26,239 nt of DNA from an uncultured Anaerolineae bacterium (GTDB lineage Bacteria > Chloroflexota > Anaerolineae > Anaerolineales > Villigracilaceae): NCBI GenBank assembly GCA_903854805.1, contig CAINXK010000395.1, positions 1 through 26,239 of the forward strand, written 5' to 3'. Shown in pieces: positions 7,297 to 14,724 of this stretch (position 1 is its first letter; every line of letters starts with the position of its first letter). The notes beneath the pieces were generated by a model that saw only the letters and a program-made list of their open reading frames with translations, was not told where the DNA came from and ran no database searches. The position numbers and the translations under genes are program-made.

Positions 7297-9332
7297 GGGC
7301 AAGTTTGTTCACCGACCTGTGGCACATAAATTGCGATGCGGTCGGCAGGAAAGATGGCGGCTTGTTTGTAATTACACAGAATCTTTTTGACCACGTAGCG
7401 TGTCCACGCGTTATTTTCCGCGCCCATGGCATCCTGTTCTCCCACGAAGTTGAAGCGCAGTGGGTCAACAACGATAGCCGCAAAGCGGTGTTTTTCAAGA
7501 TCGGCACGGAAGACCTGTAAATAAGCGTCGTTCTGGGCCATAGCCATTTCCATCAATTCTTCGCGCTCATATTCGGGGATCAATGTCACCCCTTTTAACA
7601 TTTGCATAGAAATCAGATGACGTTGTGTGATGAACAGGATCTCGCTGCCCTGGTTGTTGACTTGATCGACCTGCTGTTGCAAAGCTTTCAGTGTGGTCTG
7701 TGATTTACTCGTGTCATACTGCCAGATGCTGGACCACCCCAGCACGCTGAACCAGGCTGGTACCATTACGAGCAAGGCGATGATACCCCATTGAAAAAGT
7801 GGGCTATTTGCAGGATGGGCTACTTGGTTTGAATTTTCTCGTTCGCGTTTTCCCCAAAACAGGTAAGCTGAAATAACCAGCAGCAGCACGGCGTAAGCAT
7901 CCATATTGTGGATATCGGCTCCACCGCCAATCTTCATGCTGACAATCAGCCCGCCCATGGAAAGAATCAACAGTTCTCCCAGCAGGAAAACCGCCCTAAG
8001 GCGCTCAACGGCCCTGAAATGCCGCCTGACAGTGAACAGGAGCAGCCAAAAAGGCGCGGAGAAAATGATGATCCCGGGCAAAACGCCCAAGGAATAAGAA
8101 GCATTTGGTAACAGGCGTTCCCATAATTTGGTAGAACTCAGGCTGGTGAAGAAATCGCCTGGATTGGAAATGCCTGAAATTGCGATGTAAATTTGCATGG
8201 AGCCAAATGCGACGGCTGTGCTGACTACGAACCATAGAACAGGTTTGATCAGGTAGCCCCAGCTTTTCTTTTGGATGGGTACTTCCAGAAAATATAAAGC
8301 TGCTGCCAGCATGCCTGGCATGGGATACCAGTTCAAGCGGCTCAAGCCTGCCCAGATGGATGCCAGCATCAACCAGAACCAGCTGCGGCGTGCCATATTA
8401 TCCCTGGTGGAAAACCCCCACAAGACGATAAAAACGGGCACAGCCAGGTGCAGGTAGAGCGGTAAAGTAAATAATATCAGAAACATCCATAGCCCGGTTA
8501 ACCAGCGCAGGGTGCCGGAACTATCCAGTAGATTCTTTTGCGGATGCGGTGTAGAAATTTTTAGGCGCTGGATCAAGGCCGGAACGATAAGCCCTACCAG
8601 CAGGAAGCGCATGGCCACTTGCCAGAAACGGTGGAACCAGAGCGGTGCCGCGAACATATAAGGCGGGGTGAGCAATAAATGCAAGGATGGGTGCAGGATG
8701 GGCCACGAAAGCGATTGTCCAAAGATTGTGCGGCTCATGAACAGCGCCGGGTAATAGAAGCGGCTGGTTTCTGACCAGCCCATAGCGAACGGATATGCGC
8801 TGATATCAGGCAGGTAGAGTGCCACTCGTTGGATGCAGGCCTGCAGTAGGATGGTAATGATTAGAGCAGTTGGCCAGAGTGGGCGGCTGCCTGAGTTTTG
8901 GCGCGACTGGGCCAAAACAAACGCCCCCATGCCTGCCAGGCTAAGCATCCAAAATAAAAATAGACGAACTTCGATCTGCTTCGCGAGAAGCTCTCCATAA
9001 TATGGGTGCAACATGATCCCTGGGTATGCCACCAGGCTAGCCAACAGCAATGGATAGCCCAGCCAACGCAGGTTGTTAGGGATCTTGCTATTAATGTCGA
9101 CAGCCGCAAAGCGTTTGCGCATCGGAGTGAAGCTAAAGATCAGAACAAGCAAGCTAATCCCAGCGGTCAGCGCCATGGCAGCCAGCAGCAACAGCCAGGT
9201 CTTGCTTGTTAGTGGAGATAATCCCAGCTTTTTGGCCAGGGAATAGGCCGACAGCATTGAGAGCCAGGCTAACGGTGAGGTGATTACTAACACCCATCTC
9301 CAAAATGTGAGTCGTGACGGTTTTGGCAGCAT
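7293..9332 (-). CDS. GT-C-like membrane protein with soluble C-terminal tail (copy A)
   Basis: A 679-residue polytopic protein with about a dozen hydrophobic segments, then a soluble tail from roughly residue 538. It is clearly paralogous to the gene at 14725-16815. Shared blocks are YPFAMGWSETSRFYY (180-194), where Glu188 is a candidate for the acidic residue of a GT-C first outer loop, KIGGGADIHNMDAYAVLL (467-484), and in the tail PEYE, LMEMAM and HRFAAIV. Two cysteines near the end (653 and 678) are also conserved in the paralogue. It probably transfers a sugar from a polyprenyl-phosphate donor outside the membrane, but I know no characterised member. It is the last gene of the block, seven bases after its upstream neighbour. 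No terminator-like hairpin is visible at its end, where it meets the convergent transporter gene. Confidence 0.75.
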   Translation of the reverse strand: MLPKPSRLTFWRWVLVITSPLAWLSMLSAYSLAKKLGLSPLTSKTWLLLLAAMALTAGISLLVLIFSFTPMRKRFAAVDINSKIPNNLRWLGYPLLLASLVAYPGIMLHPYYGELLAKQIEVRLFLFWMLSLAGMGAFVLAQSRQNSGSRPLWPTALIITILLQACIQRVALYLPDISAYPFAMGWSETSRFYYPALFMSRTIFGQSLSWPILHPSLHLLLTPPYMFAAPLWFHRFWQVAMRFLLVGLIVPALIQRLKISTPHPQKNLLDSSGTLRWLTGLWMFLILFTLPLYLHLAVPVFIVLWGFSTRDNMARRSWFWLMLASIWAGLSRLNWYPMPGMLAAALYFLEVPIQKKSWGYLIKPVLWFVVSTAVAFGSMQIYIAISGISNPGDFFTSLSSTKLWERLLPNASYSLGVLPGIIIFSAPFWLLLFTVRRHFRAVERLRAVFLLGELLILSMGGLIVSMKIGGGADIHNMDAYAVLLLVISAYLFWGKRERENSNQVAHPANSPLFQWGIIALLVMVPAWFSVLGWSSIWQYDTSKSQTTLKALQQQVDQVNNQGSEILFITQRHLISMQMLKGVTLIPEYEREELMEMAMAQNDAYLQVFRADLEKHRFAAIVVDPLRFNFVGEQDAMGAENNAWTRYVVKKILCNYKQAAIFPADRIAIYVPQVGEQTCP

Positions 9333-9339
9333 GCCTGGT

Positions 9340-11421
9340 TCACCTGCAGTCGCTTATGCTGAAAAGGTAACGAGCATCAACTATTTTGCCGTTGTTTTTG
9401 TCCTGGACCTGGTCAACCAGGACCGCGCAGTCTTTCTGGATAATCTTTGTATATTTGTTAAGGTACTTTAGATCGACATAGAGATAATCATAGCCGGCGG
9501 CTTTGAGATTGAAAGGATTGGGGTTTTCGTTGAGGGCATCCCACTCGGGTAGGTTTTCCCCCATGGTTTTGGATGCGCGAATCGGACGTCCAAGGATCGT
9601 GGCTGCGCGGGGGTAGACCGGGTCGAAGACCATCGTATTTGGCGCAAGCTTATCCCATTGGCGCGTAAACATTTGCGCGTCGAGTTGGGTTAGGTAGATG
9701 GCGTAAACCGGATTTGGCATGGCCGCAATTTGCAGGCCAAACAATGAGATACCACTGAAAATAGTTGCCATTCCCCATGCGAAGATGCTTATTTTGATAT
9801 TCTCTGCGTGTTTGGATGTTTTGAGCGTATTAGCCCAAATCCACAATAGCGGCACTGCGTAGATTTTGACAACTGTCAGAAAGTGGGCCTGCATACGAGA
9901 TGCGGCGGTTGGTCCGGCATTGCCCGTGTATTGGACAAAGACCATCAGCAGACTGACAATGATCGAGCCAATCCAGGCAGCCTCCAACCAGTTTTCGTCA
10001 TGGCTGAGCCCGGGGAGCCTCTTCAAAACGATGGGCAGGGCAAAGACAGCCAGCCCGGTTTCACCCAGAATTACCACCCATTGCAGAGGCTTGAGCAGGG
10101 ATAGGTAGCCAAGGTGGGCCGAGAGCAGGGTTGGTAGACCCAGCGCAAAACCAACCTTGAAGTAGGTGCTACCCGCAGTGGGGCTGGCTGACTGCTTTTC
10201 CAACCAGCCTCGCATGATCTCTGTAAACATGCCGCCCTGTAGAATGGCCAATATCCCGCCAATAAACATCAACCCCACCCAGACCCATAGGGAACGCGGC
10301 AGGCGTAAAGAACGTTTCTGAATAATCCAGACCAGGGCTGCAACAGCCAGACCAAAATACAGAAAGGCGAAGGTAACTTCGTTTGCCAGCGCCATGGAAG
10401 CCAGCAGGATAATGATGGGGATAAAAGCTATGGTTGGGTGCAAGCCTTGCTTCCCAGAAAAATCTCTTGCTCTAACCAGGAGCACCAGCAATAACGCCAT
10501 GGTGATGGCGCTGGTCCCCCAACCGTTATGGAACATGCTGAAGGATGGATCCAGCCCGGATCCGAACATGAATGGGAAGGGCAGCGGTCCAAGGCCCTCA
10601 ATCTTCCAGTATTTATAGATGGCAGTGATCAGGTTTGGGCCAGTATCGGCACCGGAGCCGATTAATTGAACGGTGGACGAAAGCTGGCGCTGAAGGGCTA
10701 TGGGTAAAAATAGGAATAACCAGCGTGCGCCACCTGCAAAGGCGATGAAGACCATTGAGATGGCCTGGGCCAGGCGGCTGCGAGTGATGCGCAGTGCCAA
10801 AAAACTGCCATACGCCAGAGTCAATGCCAAAGTCAGGCCGCGTGCCAGGTCGAGCGCTGTCCAGGGTCCGGCGCTGGCCAGGCGTACGAACTGGGATGCT
10901 ACCAGCAGTAGAAAATAATGATATCCGAAACGCAGGTCGGGGTTGTAAGAAAAATGGGGTGGCACGTCGCCGGTTGCCATAATGGAGACTGGCGCAAGGT
11001 TTTGGTGGTCGTCAAAAAAAGCAAACCCACGCCCAATCAGGGTGAAGACGATCACAAAAAAGATGAATAGGACCCAGGTTCCGGGCTGAAAGATTTCCTT
11101 CAAGTTGGAGATTCGGGTCGATGAGTTTGCAGAACTTCCAGCGGTTGGGGAGAGCAGGTCACGTGTTACGGGCCAGGCCATGGCAAGACCGAGAGTCACC
11201 GTTAGCAAGGCTGCGCCCCAGAAAGCCGCATCGGGTGGCAGGAAGCGCGCCAGCCAATTAGCCAGCCATGTGCCAGTGACCAAACCTACGCCCAGGCTCA
11301 CCAACCCACGTTCGTTGGCCGGCAGGTTAAAGGATCGTGCGGTGATCAGCCAGCCTCCCAGAGTCCAGAGTGCTAGCAGGAGCAGCGCCGAAAAAAGGTT
11401 AAGTTCGCTGACTAAGTACAT
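9340..11421 (-). CDS. Large polytopic membrane protein, GT-C/DUF2298-like, uncharacterised
   Basis: A 693-residue protein with many hydrophobic segments and a soluble tail of about 115-130 residues. It shares no obvious blocks with the paralogues at 7293 and 14725. An outer-loop-like segment holds RGFAFFDDHQNLAP (131-144) with two adjacent aspartates, and HFSYNPDLRFGYHYF (156-170) follows, which is reminiscent of GT-C proteins and of the YYY/DUF2298 membrane family. The tail contains MVFDPVYPRAATILGRP and GYDYLYVD, as in soluble ends of other GT-C proteins. I start at the ATG at 11421, two bases past the upstream stop codon. An outer start at 11487 would overlap the GT4 gene by 65 bases. A role as a membrane glycosyltransferase is inferred from architecture and context only. 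Confidence 0.65.
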   Translation of the reverse strand: MYLVSELNLFSALLLLALWTLGGWLITARSFNLPANERGLVSLGVGLVTGTWLANWLARFLPPDAAFWGAALLTVTLGLAMAWPVTRDLLSPTAGSSANSSTRISNLKEIFQPGTWVLFIFFVIVFTLIGRGFAFFDDHQNLAPVSIMATGDVPPHFSYNPDLRFGYHYFLLLVASQFVRLASAGPWTALDLARGLTLALTLAYGSFLALRITRSRLAQAISMVFIAFAGGARWLFLFLPIALQRQLSSTVQLIGSGADTGPNLITAIYKYWKIEGLGPLPFPFMFGSGLDPSFSMFHNGWGTSAITMALLLVLLVRARDFSGKQGLHPTIAFIPIIILLASMALANEVTFAFLYFGLAVAALVWIIQKRSLRLPRSLWVWVGLMFIGGILAILQGGMFTEIMRGWLEKQSASPTAGSTYFKVGFALGLPTLLSAHLGYLSLLKPLQWVVILGETGLAVFALPIVLKRLPGLSHDENWLEAAWIGSIIVSLLMVFVQYTGNAGPTAASRMQAHFLTVVKIYAVPLLWIWANTLKTSKHAENIKISIFAWGMATIFSGISLFGLQIAAMPNPVYAIYLTQLDAQMFTRQWDKLAPNTMVFDPVYPRAATILGRPIRASKTMGENLPEWDALNENPNPFNLKAAGYDYLYVDLKYLNKYTKIIQKDCAVLVDQVQDKNNGKIVDARYLFSISDCR

Positions 11422-11422
11422 T

Positions 11423-12604
11423 TTATGAGCTGGAACTGGATGTTGTGTGCATATAGGTTGTACTCTGACTGGAAAAAATAAGCTCATATTGCGAGATGAT
11501 TGTTGTCATGTCAAATAATTTTGCCATTTCGCGGCTTTTTTGTTGTGCAGATTGTAGCATGGAAGGGTTTTCGATCAAAATCTTTAATCGCTCCGTGAGT
11601 GTATCTATATCACCGACTGGGAAGAGAAAACCGTTTTCACCTTCGTGCACCAGTTCCAGATTGCCGCCAGCATCGCTAAGAAGCAAGGCCAGGCCCATCC
11701 CGAGGGCCTGGACGCCCACGACAGACAGGCCTTCAGATCGGGATGGCAGCACAAGCAGGTTGCTGCGCGCAAATTCAGCCAGAACGTGCTCGGGGGTTAC
11801 CCAGCCCGGCAGCCAGAAGCGTTCTGATATGTCGCTGGCAGCTACGCCTGTGCGGATGGATTCTAGCAATGGGCCATCGCCGAGCATGGCGCAATGCCAG
11901 CGTAGATTTTTTAACCGGCTAAGCGCTTGAACCAGGTGGGCTGGATTTTTTTGCTCCATAAAACGCCCGGCAAAGACGATCCTGACAGTCTCGGGGGAAT
12001 TTTCAGCGGGTTTAGGTGCTGGCAGTGTGGAAAGATCAACTCCGTTGGGGATGACTTCAATTGGAACATGGTAGTGTCGCAAGGCTAACTGTCGGGTGAA
12101 TTCGCTGACCGCCACTACCCTGGCTGCCCCCCGCCAGATAGCTGGCGTAAATGGGTAGATCCATTTGAACCAGCGGTCGGTTTTTTCCGGCACAGCGCCA
12201 GGCACATCGCCAAGGTGGGCAGTTAAAACATAAGGGACTCCGGTCAGTTTTGAGAGCAGGTAGGCTGCTGCTCCTGCCGGGACCGCAAAATGGGCATGGA
12301 TTACATCCGGTTGCCATGCCCGGATGATGCGCCAGCCCACAATCACTGCGGATAGGTTGTAGTAGGCCATTTCAATTAGATCGGCGCGAAAGGCAGTTTT
12401 GCGTTTGGTGCGCATACGCTCAACGCGCACATAATTACCCTGGAAGTTGACGATCTCTTCGGAAAGCGCTAGACCATCCATGTGAGTCGTAAGTATGCGC
12501 AGCTTATGTCCACGCTCAGCCAGTCCCACGGCAATATCCCGTGCAACTCGGCCTCCGCCTCCGCCCACTGGAGGAAATTCATGGGTGAGCACAAGGATTT
12601 TCAT
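11423..12604 (-). CDS. GT4 family glycosyltransferase
   Basis: A 393-residue GT-B glycosyltransferase. The N-terminal domain begins MKILVLTHEFPPVGGGGGRV, the usual glycine-rich start of GT4 enzymes. The C-terminal domain has the donor-binding features VFAGRFMEQKNP (210-221), LGDGPLLESI (241-250) and SRSEGLSVVGVQALGMG (288-304). The family's E-x7-E motif reads Glu291 to Gln299, so the second glutamate is a glutamine (codon CAG). It should transfer a hexose from a nucleotide sugar to a lipid-linked acceptor on the cytosolic face. The ATG overlaps the stop of the upstream UPF0104 gene (ATGA). The last residues are a serine run (TTSSSSS), probably dispensable. Confidence 0.92.
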   Translation of the reverse strand: MKILVLTHEFPPVGGGGGRVARDIAVGLAERGHKLRILTTHMDGLALSEEIVNFQGNYVRVERMRTKRKTAFRADLIEMAYYNLSAVIVGWRIIRAWQPDVIHAHFAVPAGAAAYLLSKLTGVPYVLTAHLGDVPGAVPEKTDRWFKWIYPFTPAIWRGAARVVAVSEFTRQLALRHYHVPIEVIPNGVDLSTLPAPKPAENSPETVRIVFAGRFMEQKNPAHLVQALSRLKNLRWHCAMLGDGPLLESIRTGVAASDISERFWLPGWVTPEHVLAEFARSNLLVLPSRSEGLSVVGVQALGMGLALLLSDAGGNLELVHEGENGFLFPVGDIDTLTERLKILIENPSMLQSAQQKSREMAKLFDMTTIISQYELIFSSQSTTYMHTTSSSSS

Positions 12605-13584
12605 GGTTTACTGTTTCCCCCGCTCGAGTCCGTATTTTTCAGGGCTATCGCGTCGGGAATATCATCCAATCCGGCTGCGCCACTGACAGCCGAAGAGAGC
12701 CAAATTGCGCCTGGTACGGTGGCCAGCAAAGTTAATAAGCGTGTCACCAAAGCCAGGGTTGAGGCTTGTTCAATACTGGCGCCAAGTGCGGCGTAGAGTG
12801 TGGTGTAAGCCACTTCTCGCAGTCCATAGCCGTTGACAGAAACCGGCAGCACCGAGAGAAAATAGGTCACCGTTTGTACGCCCAGCACCTGCCAGAAGTT
12901 GACGTTTATACCTAGTTGGTGAGCCAACATGTAGGTTGCAGTCATCGGTAATAGATTGGATGGCCAGGCCACCAAAAAAGCGTGGATAAATGTCCAGGGT
13001 TTTGCAGCCCAAATCTGTAACGCAGAAATAACTTTGGGAAAGAATTTTTCAAAAAGTTTTTGCAGGTTGGGTGGTAAAGCCAGGGATGATAGCCCCAGAC
13101 TGAGCACGCCTGACTCAAACAGGCTGCGCAAAGATGCTCCAAATATGATCAGCGGAGCCGGGATCAGACAAGCCATAGCTGCCATGTTAATGATGCGGTC
13201 CAGCACCACAGAACCGATGGAAATGGTTTTACGGCCCGAATAAGGATGGACTGCCAGCATGCGAAACCCATCACCTCCGATGGTGGAAGGTAAAAAATTT
13301 GAAGCGAAGTTTCCAGCCCAGGTGAGACGATATGCCTGCCATAACGAAATCTTTACGTTTTGCGCCCACAAAAGAATGCACCAGCGCAAGGTATTAAACC
13401 CAAAGGATAGCAGATAGAAAAATATTGAAAGCAAAATTATCCAAATTGAAATCCCCGCCGCTTTTACAAAAACCAGATCCCATTTTTGGCGTGAGATCAA
13501 TACGAAAAACAGCGCCATACTGGTGAGCGTACCAGCAATGCGAATCATCAGGGCGAAGGATTTTTGGCGCGAGGTTTTCGACAT
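12601..13584 (-). CDS. UPF0104 / LPG-synthase-TM flippase-like membrane protein (copy 1)
   Basis: A 327-residue protein with about eight membrane segments. It carries the UPF0104 (LPG_synthase_TM, TIGR00374-like) signatures NFLPSTIGGDGFRM (roughly residues 95-108), SVVLDRIINM (about 124-133) and VNGYGLREVAY. The same blocks occur in the second copy at 16812-17765, so the two are paralogues. In bacteria such proteins are the membrane half of lysyl-phosphatidylglycerol synthases or stand alone in polysaccharide loci as putative lipid or lipid-linked sugar translocases. No MprF aminoacyltransferase domain is attached here. The start is the outermost ATG; the alternative at residue 13 cannot be excluded because no strong ribosome binding site is visible. 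Context supports a glycan role. Confidence 0.85.
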   Translation of the reverse strand: MSKTSRQKSFALMIRIAGTLTSMALFFVLISRQKWDLVFVKAAGISIWIILLSIFFYLLSFGFNTLRWCILLWAQNVKISLWQAYRLTWAGNFASNFLPSTIGGDGFRMLAVHPYSGRKTISIGSVVLDRIINMAAMACLIPAPLIIFGASLRSLFESGVLSLGLSSLALPPNLQKLFEKFFPKVISALQIWAAKPWTFIHAFLVAWPSNLLPMTATYMLAHQLGINVNFWQVLGVQTVTYFLSVLPVSVNGYGLREVAYTTLYAALGASIEQASTLALVTRLLTLLATVPGAIWLSSAVSGAAGLDDIPDAIALKNTDSSGGNSKP

Positions 13585-13658
13585 GTGTTTTTGTTACTCG
13601 GAAATCTAAGAACCATAAAATGCAATTGGCGTAGCCAGAGTGGCTATTGATAATTCTA

Positions 13659-14723
13659 CTATTTGACCAACTCATCTAACACAGGCAGTAGATGCGCCTG
13701 TGTACCTGCAGAAGACTGCGAAAATGGCAGTACCAATCGGTAAGCTGGAATTTTAACCAATAGATTGGACAGCAGGTCCTGCTCGGTATCTTTCCAGGCA
13801 GTCAACCATTCGGTGTTGAGCGCCCCAGCTTTATTAAGCAGCTTGATGAAGTGCCGGGCTTCCCCAAAATTCATTTCCAGCAGGTCATCGGCAGTTTCGT
13901 CCAGCTTTCGGATCGGGATTAGCTGGGGTCTGGATACGTCCGCGCGTTCGAGCAAGATGATGGCTGTTGGCGAGGCAGTATTGGCGATGTCTATGCCAGG
14001 CCAAAGACGCTGCGGGCTAAGCCTGACCGGCCATTTGATGCCTTCGTTAGTATATTTTCGTAATGCACCAAAAAACTCCAGACGTATACGTTCCCAGTTT
14101 GTCAGGCGTGTGCGAATATCGGGAACCCAATTCTGTAGATCCCGGTAAAGATGCGAGCGCGTCACATAGGCCTTGCTTTGCACATCATACCTTGCGTCGG
14201 GAAAAGATGATTTGTCTGTGCGGTCCTGTATGAAAACGTAGTCGTCTGCGTGGATCTGCCAGCCCTGGGCGGCTGCCAGGATCAGTGAGGTGGTTGTGGT
14301 TTTGCCTGCGCCGCCTTTACCAGTAAAGATCAAGCTTTTGTTGTTTTTCGCTACTGAGCCCGCATGTAACAGCAAGGTTCCATTGTTGGCTGCCAGCCAG
14401 CGTAGCGACGGGTGCACCAGCATGTGATGGACCATGGAAACTGCGGCATTATTTCCGTAAACACGCATATCAATATCGCCGGGTTCAATGGTTACTTGAT
14501 AGGCCCAGCGTGCCAGCAGCTTGTGGGTGTGTTGAGTGAAACCTTTGGGGGCGGCTAGATTCATGTGAAAATCGAGAGAAACATGCGGAAGATCTTCGGC
14601 TTGCTTCTTCACACGATGGTAACCATATTCTGCTTCGAAGAACGCCCCTGCAAAGGAGTTATCGCTCCTGACTGAGACTGCCGCAATATCATGAAATCGA
14701 AAGACCTGAGGGGGCAACGCCAT
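13659..14723 (-). CDS. HPr-kinase-related P-loop protein
   Basis: A 354-residue soluble protein. The Walker A motif GKGGAGKT (135-142) is preceded by LLLHAGSVAKNNKSLIF (117-133) and followed by IHADDYVFI (157-165), the arrangement of the HPr serine kinase (HprK) fold and its relatives, where the histidine-alanine-aspartate-aspartate segment corresponds to the catalytic or Walker B region. I do not see the C-terminal signature of true bifunctional HprK/phosphorylase, so this is a divergent kinase-like ATPase. Related proteins elsewhere sit near PqqD-like chaperones and exopolysaccharide genes with unknown roles. I start at 14723, one base past the upstream stop codon, with GGAG about 12 bases before. 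The open frame extends 67 codons further, but that part overlaps the upstream gene and looks like out-of-frame sequence. Substrate unknown. Confidence 0.78.
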   Translation of the reverse strand: MALPPQVFRFHDIAAVSVRSDNSFAGAFFEAEYGYHRVKKQAEDLPHVSLDFHMNLAAPKGFTQHTHKLLARWAYQVTIEPGDIDMRVYGNNAAVSMVHHMLVHPSLRWLAANNGTLLLHAGSVAKNNKSLIFTGKGGAGKTTTTSLILAAAQGWQIHADDYVFIQDRTDKSSFPDARYDVQSKAYVTRSHLYRDLQNWVPDIRTRLTNWERIRLEFFGALRKYTNEGIKWPVRLSPQRLWPGIDIANTASPTAIILLERADVSRPQLIPIRKLDETADDLLEMNFGEARHFIKLLNKAGALNTEWLTAWKDTEQDLLSNLLVKIPAYRLVLPFSQSSAGTQAHLLPVLDELVK

Positions 14724-14724
14724 A

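Noticed and set aside
12530..12580. Cytosine-rich short repeat near the GT4 start
   Set aside because: It encodes the PVGGGGGRV glycine loop of the GT4 N-terminus and needs no other explanation.
13632..13646. Six-base hairpin TAGCCA-GAG-TGGCTA in the gap after the HPr-kinase-related gene
   Set aside because: The stem is short and no T run follows on the minus strand, so a terminator call is not supported.
13659..14723. Naming the P-loop protein a true HPr kinase/phosphorylase (hprK)
   Set aside because: Only the Walker A and nearby blocks match; the C-terminal signature of HprK/P is not visible and no HPr gene is near.
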